Below the pieces are notes generated by a model that was not told where the DNA came from, made no database searches, and saw only the letters and a program-made list of their open reading frames with translations. A DNA stretch of 47,007 bases from DASVTU01 sp036387415 (GTDB taxonomy: Bacteria; Acidobacteriota; Blastocatellia; Pyrinomonadales; Pyrinomonadaceae): contig DASVTU010000013.1 of NCBI GenBank assembly GCA_036387415.1, positions 1 to 47,007 on the forward strand. Reading direction: 5' to 3'. Both the position numbers and the translations under genes were made by a program. Positions 36,802-43,865 of the stretch are shown piece by piece; positions within the stretch are counted from its first letter, which is position 1, and each line of letters opens with the position of its first letter.

Positions 36802-37169
36802 GATTAAGATTCTCCTTCTAACTGCGATGCGCGGACGTGATATGGAAGCTGCGGGGAGGCGGCGGGAGTTTGGAGCTTACACGGTGGCGGCTCACACGAT
36901 ATTCGTTATTTCATCTGTACCTGAAGCGAATGAAAGTTTGCGCTCTCAGTACACGCACTGTCTTTGACGGGCGACAGACTTCGGAGCAAGCGGCGTACCA
37001 TCGACAACGGTTGTAATTCAGGCGTCGGCTGCACCCGGAACATCCTACTTAAGCCACGAATGCACTATCGCCGTACACAAAGGTCGCCGTTATGCGTTCA
37101 TAACTCAAAGGTGGCCGCTTCGGACGCTTCCCTGTCAAGAGACTTCGACGCGTCTTCTCGACCTTCGGT
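36802..37169. other. Gap without recognisable features
   Basis: 368 bases between the small basic protein and the tlpA-like gene. I see no gene, no strong inverted repeat and no recognisable promoter. Confidence 0.5.
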
Positions 37170-37652
37170 TTACCGGAGCAGAGATTTTATTTTCTGCTCG
37201 AACTCTTCGGGCAGAAGAATGCCTTCAATCACCTCTCGAATGTTTCCGTCGCGGTCGATGACGACCGTCAGCGGCAGCGTCTCGCCCGCATCAAAGAGGG
37301 CTTTGGTCTCCTTCGTTCCCATCGCTACGGGATAGTTGGCCCTCAACTTTCTGACGAAACGACGCACTCCACGCGCCGTCTGAGGCGGATAAGTTATCCC
37401 GACGACTTGGAGGCCGCGACCGCGATACTCCCTCTGCCATTTGATTAGTTCAGGTATCTCTGCACGACAGGGTGGGCACCACGTCGCCCAAAAGTTCAGG
37501 AGGACGACTTTGCCACGGTAGTCGCTCAGTCGAATGGTGCGCCCACGTAGGTCTCTGAGCGCGAGCGGAGGCGCTTGCTGCGTCCCCTGCCCGAAAACAG
37601 GAGAGGCGAGCGCGGCGAGCAGTATCAGCCCCGTAATGATTCTTCTCAACAT
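37170..37652 (-). CDS. TlpA-family periplasmic thioredoxin (CPPC)
   Basis: The protein has 160 residues from ATG 37652, 10 bases after the stop of the HMA-barrel gene; an in-frame start further upstream would overlap that gene. A signal peptide (residues 4-22, ending VFGQG) exports it. The thioredoxin fold has NFWATWC59-P-P-C62 and a cis-Pro region LPLTVVIDRDG. TlpA-type proteins reduce disulfides of copper-binding or cytochrome-maturation proteins in the periplasm. As the last gene of the copper-type operon it is well placed to reduce the metal-binding Cys/Sec pair of the upstream protein (inference). Confidence 0.88.
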   Translation of the reverse strand: MLRRIITGLILLAALASPVFGQGTQQAPPLALRDLRGRTIRLSDYRGKVVLLNFWATWCPPCRAEIPELIKWQREYRGRGLQVVGITYPPQTARGVRRFVRKLRANYPVAMGTKETKALFDAGETLPLTVVIDRDGNIREVIEGILLPEEFEQKIKSLLR

Positions 37653-37662
37653 TGCCTCTTGC

Positions 37663-39156
37663 TTAGAATAGATACCTGATGCCGAGCAGGATGTTTCTGT
37701 CATTTTTCAGAACCAGCGACCCGGTGTTACGCACGACGGGCAACTGCAAGCTTCCTTCAATCACAAACCGTGGGTCAGCCGCGTATTGAAGTCCCGGCGC
37801 GATTGTATACTCGGTCGAGTTGCTGCCGCGGACGACAGCGGAATTAAGTCGCCCCAATCCACGATGAACAAAGGTTGTCTCAAGGATGACGAATAGCTCT
37901 CTACCCGGAGTGTCGTACTTGAATGGCAACAGCACGTATTCGAGGTCGGTGTTGACTCTCACTTCGTGTCCCATCCGAAAGCCATCGCGCTCGGAGCGTA
38001 AAATGCCTTCGACGTTGCCTCCGAAGATTAACCTTCCTCCGGCCTGCGAGAAGGCCGCGTCGATGTGCGGAGAGAAGCCGCCCGAGATGGGCGTGAGTTG
38101 CTGCCTGACGAAAGCGTGCGCGTTGATTTTATCTTCACTTGGCGCGTCGCTGTTGCCCGTCGGCAGTTCAAGACCTAAGCGCAACGCCGCCTGACGGTCT
38201 CCGTACGTCTTCACGGTACGGAAAAAGCGATACTTGCCCCACAGCGTCACATTGCCCAAGCCTGCCTCCGAGCCGGAAGCGACGCCATCGTCGAACGAGA
38301 CGCGTGCGATTGGCATTTCGACTTCTAACTGAAGCGTCGGCGTCGGCGTATAAGAGACGTTCACGTCGAGCACCTGACGGCTCACATCCAAGTCGCCGAG
38401 GTGCTGCTTGATGAAATAGAGACGAGGCACCAACGCGCCGCCCCTGTAGACGGTCAGCCCCGGCGAAGTCACGCGAATCGGAGCGGGCGGCACCGCTGGA
38501 GCCGCGATGTCCGTGCGAGTCAGTGTGCCTGAAGACGCGCTTGCTTCCAGCGCGTGATAGCCCGTCTTGATAAATTTCACGGCGGGCGATTGGCTGAGAT
38601 TTGCAGAGCGCGTGTTTGTGTTTGGAGTCGCCGTCTCTACTTTCTTCGCGTCGCGCGGTGTGATGACTTCGCGCGCGGCGACGCCCGTTCCGATGGTCTT
38701 CCAGTCGCCCACAATCTCGACGCGACCATCGGTGACCACTCCGTCCAACACTCGTTCGAGGTGCGCGCCTTCGAGGGTAAAACGCTGCCCTGAAGGTTCG
38801 TTGACAATGACCCACCCCTTCCCGTCGCGCGCGAGTGTGCCGACGACGCTAATCTCTGCCGTGTCGAGCGCGTAGCCCGCCTTCTTGAGCGCGGCCTTCA
38901 ACGTCGCAAACGACACAGGCTTGTCAGGCTTCGGCGTAAACGTGCCGAGTCCGCGCTTGATGTCGGTGATGTTTATCTCTTTGAGTTTCGGTGCGTAGTC
39001 GAGACGGCTCACGGCCTTCTGTATGTTGTAGACTCAATTGCCGCACAGGTAACCCGCGATACGCATCTCTATGCGCTTGACCTCGGCGCTGGAAGTGCCC
39101 GCGCTACCGAACAGCAGCACCAAACCGAGCAGCGCCATAGACAGATTTCTTCTCAT
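37663..39156 (-). CDS. Candidate selenoprotein: signal peptide, CxxU HMA domain, outer-membrane beta-barrel (UGA read as Sec)
   Basis: ATG 39156 has GGAGA 4-5 bases upstream. The frame is open for 40 codons, meets UGA at 39036-39034, then continues in the same frame for 456 codons. Residues 1-24 are a signal peptide. Residues 26-100 match a heavy-metal-associated domain from VKRIEMRIAGYLC38-G-N to SFATLKAALKKAGYAL, and the UGA is codon 41, precisely the second Cys of CxxC, giving C38-G-N-U41. After UGA the HMA sequence resumes (VYNIQKAVSRL). A small beta domain (about 103-155) and a barrel resembling phenol-degradation-type OM transporters (about 230-497, ending IRYLF) follow. The downstream part has no start with a ribosome site. 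A SECIS-like hairpin lies 20 bases after UGA. Alternative: a nonsense mutation or sequencing error at a TGC/TGT codon. It lies between the cupredoxin and TlpA genes. Confidence 0.65.
39002..39020 (-). promoter_or_regulatory. Candidate bacterial SECIS hairpin
   Basis: In the mRNA, AGA-A-GGC pairs with GCC-G-UCU around the 5-base loop CGUGA: six pairs with one A-G mismatch. The loop begins 20 bases after the UGA and has G at its second position. Both fit the general bacterial SECIS pattern of a short stem, a small loop with an early G, and a loop roughly 16-37 bases from the UGA. The stem is short, so this is supportive rather than decisive. Confidence 0.5.
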
Positions 39157-39285
39157 CTTTTCTCCACATATCTCCTGACAACAGCGTCGTATGCGTTGAG
39201 TGAATTTCAACTCGACGTTGGACGCACCGGACACACGAACATTCAAGAACGCATGGCCTGATTACCGACCGAGAACACAGCCGAC

Positions 39286-39663
39286 TTACTCTGCGATGAG
39301 TTTGCCGCGATACATGTTCATGCCGCAGGTGAACTCGTACTCGCCCGGTTTGTCCGGCAAGATTTCGACCGCCACGCTCTGGTCTTGCGGCAGATGCGCC
39401 CGCTTGCCGAAGCCGGGCAGGACAACCTCTTCACCGCACATCGACGCCTCGCGGCGCGTGAAGTTCAGACGCACGGGCTGCCCCGCTTTCACCACGATTG
39501 ATGCGGGCTGATACCCGCCCTTGACTGTCACGTCGATTTCCTGCATGCCTCGCTCCCTGACCTCGGCGGTGACTGTCTCACCTTTCCACAGCCAGAAGTA
39601 CCAGACAATCCACGCGATGATTGCCAACCCCGCGACAGTGACGACGATTTCCGTCGTGTTCAT
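39286..39663 (-). CDS. Membrane-anchored cupredoxin-domain protein
   Basis: The protein has 125 residues. Its ATG overlaps the stop of the ATPase gene (ATGA), so the two are translationally coupled. One transmembrane helix (residues 6-25, VVTVAGLAIIAWIVWYFWLW) anchors a periplasmic beta-sandwich. The typical cupredoxin strand VTVKGGYQPASIVVKAGQPV precedes candidate copper ligands: Cys in REASMCGEEV, His in KRAHLP, and Cys/Met in FTCGMNMYRG. Such proteins accept Cu from, or pass it to, P-type ATPases. The Cys/Met-rich ligand set suggests Cu(I) or mixed-valence binding rather than a blue electron carrier. Confidence 0.85.
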   Translation of the reverse strand: MNTTEIVVTVAGLAIIAWIVWYFWLWKGETVTAEVRERGMQEIDVTVKGGYQPASIVVKAGQPVRLNFTRREASMCGEEVVLPGFGKRAHLPQDQSVAVEILPDKPGEYEFTCGMNMYRGKLIAE

Positions 39664-42107
39664 ACACGCACCTCCTCGACCGTCTTCGGCTCGAAAAATC
39701 GCAGCCTGTTTGCGTTCGTAACAACTGTGATGCTCGACGCGGCCATCGCCGCGCCCGCGACTATCGGCGACAGCAGCACGCCGAAGACCGGATAGAGAAC
39801 TCCTGCGGCGACGGGGATGCCAAGCACGTTGTAGATGAACGCGCCGAATAGATTCTGTTTGATATTCCTGAGCGTCGCACGCGACACTTCGATGGCCGTC
39901 ACGACGCCGCGCAGCGACCCGCCGACGAGCGTTACGTCCGCCGCTTCGATAGCCACGTCAGTCCCCGTGCCGATGGCGAAACCCACGTCGGCCTGCGCCA
40001 GTGCCGGCGCATCGTTGATGCCGTCGCCCACCATCCCGACGAGCCGCCCGCCGCGACCGCCTCGCTCTTTCTGCGGACTCCCTTCAGCCTGAAGTCGCTC
40101 GACCGCGTGCGCCTTCTCCTCCGGCAACACGTCGGCCAGCACGCGACGAATACCGACCTGTCGCGCGATAGCTTGAGCCGTCCGCTCGTTGTCGCCCGTT
40201 ATCATCACGACCTCGACGCCCATTCGTTCGAGCGCGCGGATAGCAGTAATCGAATCTTCCTTAATCGTATCGGCGACCGCGAGTATTCCAGCTGCACGTC
40301 CGTCCACCACGACGAACATCGGCGTCTTGCCTTCGTCGGCCAGACGAGCAGCAGTTTCTTCAAACTCCGACATGGAAACGCGCTCCCGCTCCATCAACTT
40401 CCTGTTTCCAACGACGACGCGCCTTCCGCCCACAGTCGCTTCAACGCCATGACCGGGAACGGCGTTGAACTCTTCCGTCTCACGGACCTCTATGCCGCGC
40501 GCACGCGCTCCATTCACGATGGCCTCTGCGAGCGGGTGTTCGCTGCGTCTGTCCGCCACCGCCGCGAGTTCGAGCAAGTCACTCTCCGCGAAATCGCCGA
40601 GCGGCAACACGTCTGTCAGTTCCGGCTTGCCTTTGGTAATCGTGCCAGTCTTGTCGAGCACGATGGTCGTCAGGCGTGAAGCCGTCTCCAACGCCTCGCC
40701 GTTTCTGATGAGCACGCCATGCTCCGCAGCCTTGCCGATGCCGACCATCAAACTAATCGGCGTCGCCAAACCGAGCGCACACGGGCACGCGATAACGAGC
40801 ACGGCGACCATCGTCACCACCGCATAATTCAAGACAGGCGCGGGGCCGAAGTTGAACCACGCGAGGAAAGTCACGATGGCGACAATCATCACCGACGGCA
40901 CGAAGTAGGACGAAATCACATCGACGAGCCGCCCGATAGGCGGACGCGAATTCTGCGCCTGCTCGACCATCCGCACAATCTGCGCGAGCGCCGTCTCCTT
41001 GCCAACCTTTGTCGCGCGAAACGTAAAAGCTCCCGTCTTATTAATACTTGACCCGATGACATCATCTCCCGCCCTCTTATCGACCGGAACCGATTCGCCT
41101 GTCACCACTGATTCGTCAATCGCCGACTCGCCTTCCACTATCACTCCATCTACAGGAACGCTCTCACCCGGTCGCACCAGAACGATGTCGCCGACGACCA
41201 CTTCTTCGATGCTGACATCCATCTCGCGTCCGTCGCGTATGACGCGCGCGGTCTTGGCTTGCAGTTCAAGCAGCTTCCTTATCGCCGCGCTCGAACGGCT
41301 CTTGGCACGCATCTCCAACGCCTGTCCGAGCAGGATTAACGCAATGACGATGACCGCCACCTCAAAATACATCCCGGCTGTCCCGACTGGAAACAGGCCG
41401 GGCGCGAGGACAACAACGGTCGAATAAATCCACGCGGAGCCTGTGCCGAGCGCGACCAGCGTGTCCATGTTTGTGTTGTGATTCCGCAGACCATTCCACG
41501 CGCTCGCGAAGAACTGACTGCCTGACCACGCCAGTACGGACAGCGTCGCCAGCGCCGCGACGATACCGATGACTTGATGCCAGTTAATCAATTCTTCGTG
41601 CCACGACGGGATGAATTCCGCAAACATCAAGAGCAGTAGAGGCAGGCCGACCGCAGTTGCGAACCAAAACTTCCGCATCATCACGCGGTAGCTCTCGGCC
41701 TGTGACTCTTCCAATGTCTGCTCACGCATCTCTGCGTGTCCCTGATGAGCGTGCGCCGCAGCGCCGTCGCCGGATAGTCCATGCGCGGCACTGTGACTCA
41801 TCCGCGCCTCATGCGCGTGAGATGCCTGCGAGGTCTTCGAGATTGATAATTGCACAGGCACACTCGTCGCACCTCCACCGCAGCAACCCGTTTGCGTTGT
41901 CGCCGCTTCTTCGACGACCCCACAGCAACTCGACTGCGCTGACGCGCTCGTCCCAACGCGTGTTGCGGCTTCAAACCGCTCTTTGCACGCGGGCGCGCAA
42001 AAGTAGTAGGTCTGGCCGTCGCGTTCGGCCACGGCTGCCGCCGTCCGTGGGTCAATCTTCATCCCACAGACGGGATCAGTCACCAATTCGCTCGTCTGCG
42101 TCAACAT
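39660..42107 (-). CDS. copA: Heavy-metal P1B-type ATPase, CopA-like, with N-terminal YHS domain
   Basis: The protein has 815 residues and starts 3 bases after the merR stop. Residues 10-48 form a YHS/TRASH metal-binding domain (DPVCGMKID, then FCAPACKERF) in place of an HMA domain. A linker has two CC motifs (SSCCG, TGCCGG) and several His clusters (SHAHEA, HAHQGH). Eight transmembrane helices follow. Motifs: TGES actuator, C441-P-C443 in the transport helix, D485-KTGT phosphorylation site, SEHPLAEA, and GDGINDAP. The Cu(I)-type signatures YN (IYNVLGIPVAAG) and MAASS in the last helices support copper as substrate. It exports metal from the cytosol to the periplasm, where the cupredoxin encoded next could receive it. 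It is complete. Confidence 0.92.
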   Translation of the reverse strand: MLTQTSELVTDPVCGMKIDPRTAAAVAERDGQTYYFCAPACKERFEAATRVGTSASAQSSCCGVVEEAATTQTGCCGGGATSVPVQLSISKTSQASHAHEARMSHSAAHGLSGDGAAAHAHQGHAEMREQTLEESQAESYRVMMRKFWFATAVGLPLLLLMFAEFIPSWHEELINWHQVIGIVAALATLSVLAWSGSQFFASAWNGLRNHNTNMDTLVALGTGSAWIYSTVVVLAPGLFPVGTAGMYFEVAVIVIALILLGQALEMRAKSRSSAAIRKLLELQAKTARVIRDGREMDVSIEEVVVGDIVLVRPGESVPVDGVIVEGESAIDESVVTGESVPVDKRAGDDVIGSSINKTGAFTFRATKVGKETALAQIVRMVEQAQNSRPPIGRLVDVISSYFVPSVMIVAIVTFLAWFNFGPAPVLNYAVVTMVAVLVIACPCALGLATPISLMVGIGKAAEHGVLIRNGEALETASRLTTIVLDKTGTITKGKPELTDVLPLGDFAESDLLELAAVADRRSEHPLAEAIVNGARARGIEVRETEEFNAVPGHGVEATVGGRRVVVGNRKLMERERVSMSEFEETAARLADEGKTPMFVVVDGRAAGILAVADTIKEDSITAIRALERMGVEVVMITGDNERTAQAIARQVGIRRVLADVLPEEKAHAVERLQAEGSPQKERGGRGGRLVGMVGDGINDAPALAQADVGFAIGTGTDVAIEAADVTLVGGSLRGVVTAIEVSRATLRNIKQNLFGAFIYNVLGIPVAAGVLYPVFGVLLSPIVAGAAMAASSITVVTNANRLRFFEPKTVEEVRV

Positions 42108-42110
42108 GAT

Positions 42111-42611
42111 TTACTTCCCTGCCTTTCTTTTCCCCGTCAACTTGTTCCGTGCGATGCGGTGGTCGATTTCGGTCGCTTCAATCAGACCGCAGATATGTCC
42201 CTCGACCTCGCCCGCTTCATCCCACTTGGCGAGCGCCGCCGCCAGGTCATCGCGATAGCGATTCATTTCGCGCATCCGCTCGTCGAGTTCCTGAAGTCGT
42301 CGGCGGACGATTTCGCGCACCGCCGCGCAGGGACTATGGCCTGCACGCTTTTCGTTAATGACCTGTTTAATCTCGTCGAGCGAAAAACCGAGCACCTGCG
42401 CCCGTTTGATAAATTCGAGACGTTCTAACACTTCGGGGTCGTATATGCGGTAGCCACTCTCCGTGCGCGCCGTGCGGCCTAGAAGCCCGCTCCGCTCATA
42501 AAACCTTAACGCCTCAATCCCAACGCCGCTCTGTTTGGACACTTCGCCGATTTTCAGCATCTTTTCCTGCTGCGCGTCCGTCTGCTCCGAGTTTGTCGCT
42601 GCCCTGTTCAT
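42111..42611 (-). CDS. MerR-family heavy-metal-responsive regulator
   Basis: The protein has 166 residues; ATG 42611 is used, and M18 (MLKIGEVSKQSG) with GGAAA upstream is a real alternative. The N-terminal winged helix is typical (IGEVSKQSGVGIEALRFYER, then SGYRIYDPEVLERL). A long dimerisation helix follows. Two cysteines lie at the metal-site positions (GHSPCAAV and GHICGLIE), corresponding to the first and last of the three Hg-MerR cysteines; the middle one is absent. This resembles the Zn/Pb/Cu-type branches more than Hg-MerR. It is the first gene of the metal operon and probably controls its own promoter. Confidence 0.88.
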   Translation of the reverse strand: MNRAATNSEQTDAQQEKMLKIGEVSKQSGVGIEALRFYERSGLLGRTARTESGYRIYDPEVLERLEFIKRAQVLGFSLDEIKQVINEKRAGHSPCAAVREIVRRRLQELDERMREMNRYRDDLAAALAKWDEAGEVEGHICGLIEATEIDHRIARNKLTGKRKAGK

Positions 42612-42658
42612 CCCGTTTCCGCACCTCTCTTCCGGTGTTCTCGAAACTCCATACTGAA

Positions 42659-42690
42659 ATTATAAACTCTGTAGTCGGGTACAGAGTCAA
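42659..42690 (-). promoter_or_regulatory. MerR-type promoter with 20-base spacer and dyad operator
   Basis: On the minus strand, TTGACT (42690-42685) and TATAAT (42664-42659) are separated by 20 bases, longer than the usual 17. The spacer region carries a perfect 8-bp dyad, ACTCTGTA/TACAGAGT (42666-42673 with 42680-42687). This is the classical underwound promoter that MerR proteins activate by DNA distortion. It lies about 50 bases upstream of the merR start and should drive the whole operon down to tlpA. Confidence 0.88.
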
Positions 42691-42957
42691 GAACTATTTT
42701 TCTCCTACGCGTCCATATTGATTTGGAGACAATGGAAAGACTTGAGACGGCAAAACTTGCGGGTTTGAGCACCACAAAATTTGTTCCACTGAAGCGTGAC
42801 TGCAAGAAACTTTGTGGGAAAATCGCCTTTTGTGAGACGGTTTTCCTCCGTCAGAATCAAGTAGAAGTTTTCTCGCGTGCTATTTGCTGTTTCCTTCGTC
42901 AGTTTCTACGGGAAGCAGAGACTTATCGACGGAATCAATAATTTCTATCAAGATGTG

Positions 42958-42992
42958 ACGCCAAATTTACACCAGTGGTGAAGAATTGGCGT
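42958..42992. repeat. Nested inverted repeat upstream of AAA+ ATPase gene
   Basis: ACGCCAA (42958-42964) pairs with TTGGCGT (42986-42992), with CACC-AGT-GGTG (42970-42980) nested symmetrically inside. It ends at the first base of the -35 box of the ATPase promoter, so it may be an operator for autoregulation or an origin-associated palindrome. Confidence 0.6.
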
Positions 42993-43020
42993 TGATTTAT
43001 CATACATATTCTGATATATC
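42992..43020 (+). promoter_or_regulatory. Promoter for the AAA+ ATPase, probably leaderless
   Basis: TTGATT (42992-42997) and TATATC (43015-43020) are separated by 17 bases. The ATG at 43029 begins 8 bases after the -10 box, and no Shine-Dalgarno is visible, which fits a leaderless mRNA. Confidence 0.6.
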
Positions 43021-43028
43021 GCAGTGGT

Positions 43029-43865
43029 ATGTTGAAGAAAACTCCCTTTTCACTCTCGCCTAATCCGAATTCGATGTATATGACGGATTCGTTGAAAGCC
43101 GTCGTCAATCGGTCAAAGTTCGCCATTGATGCACGGATGGGACTGACTGCCATTCTGGGAGATGTGGGTCTCGGCAAAAGCACGATACTTCGCTTCCTTT
43201 ATAACGACTACGCCGCTCGCGAGGATGATGCCGTCACCTGTGTGCTTCCATCTCCGGAGTATCCGTCACATTTCGCTCTGCTGCGAGCCATCTGTGTCTT
43301 CTTTGCCTTGCCGACCAAGAGGTCTTTGCATGAGCAATTGGACGTTTTTCAGAACTTTCTGCTCGATCAGGACGAAGCAGACAAGATAGTGGTCGTCTTT
43401 ATTGACGAGGCGCAAAAGCTGACTTTCAAAATGCTGGAACTTATCCGTTCCATGCTCAACTTTGAAAAACCTGAGTACAAGTTGGTGCAAATCGTCTTAG
43501 CCGGACAATTGGAGTTGCGCGACCGCTTGCTCGACAAGAAGAACAAAGCTCTATACAGCCGTGTTTTTGCCCCTTCGCTGCTCTCCCCACTCACACAGCA
43601 AGAGACGCACGCCATGGTTATTCATCGCTGCACTTTTGCTGAGATTAAAAACCCTTTTCCTGATGCTTCTCTCTCTAGAATGTATGAGTTGACCGGAGGG
43701 GTGCCGAGAGACATCCTGAGTCTTTGTGCAATGTCCTATGAAATGATGAAGCGCTTTGGCGAAACCACTATCTCCGAAGAGTTGCTCGATCACGCGTATA
43801 GGGAAGGCGATCTCAGAAAGGCTAAACAAGATGAGCAGCAACTCGCCGCTGAAAAGGCTGTTTGA
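43029..43865 (+). CDS. ExeA/TniB-like AAA+ ATPase, candidate replication helper
   Basis: The protein has 278 residues. Walker A is GDVGLGKST at about residues 44-52 and Walker B is VVVFIDEAQKL at about 120-130; a sensor segment (QIVLAGQLEL) follows. The start MLKKTPFSLSPNPNSMY matches the opening of ExeA/TniB/MuB-type ATPases, which use ATP to load or position partner proteins on DNA or peptidoglycan. No transposase, integrase or type II secretion gene is nearby. It overlaps the next gene, a DNA-binding protein, by 35 bases. A role in replication initiation or helicase loading for this circle is therefore inferred. Codon use here is more AT-rich than in the rest of the element. Confidence 0.8.
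   Translation: MLKKTPFSLSPNPNSMYMTDSLKAVVNRSKFAIDARMGLTAILGDVGLGKSTILRFLYNDYAAREDDAVTCVLPSPEYPSHFALLRAICVFFALPTKRSLHEQLDVFQNFLLDQDEADKIVVVFIDEAQKLTFKMLELIRSMLNFEKPEYKLVQIVLAGQLELRDRLLDKKNKALYSRVFAPSLLSPLTQQETHAMVIHRCTFAEIKNPFPDASLSRMYELTGGVPRDILSLCAMSYEMMKRFGETTISEELLDHAYREGDLRKAKQDEQQLAAEKAV

Larger units (their letters stand above)
42691..43028. other. Divergent AT-rich intergenic region, possible origin area
   Basis: This stretch separates the minus-strand metal operon from the plus-strand ATPase pair. It contains a nested inverted repeat at 42958-42992 and a promoter at 42992-43020. An open frame at 42723-42941 has no good ribosome spacing and no recognisable content. The AT-rich, gene-free DNA beside the putative replication genes makes this a candidate for the origin; no clear iteron array is visible. 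Confidence 0.4.

Noticed and set aside
39013..39246. Independent small gene of 70 codons upstream of the barrel gene
   Set aside because: It is the front part of one frame: same phase, HMA homology continues directly after the UGA, and the downstream part has no start of its own. Treated as one gene with UGA recoding.
42723..42941. 72-codon plus-strand frame between merR and the ATPase gene
   Set aside because: TTG start without usable ribosome spacing, no recognisable sequence, and it lies in a region better explained as promoters and possible origin.
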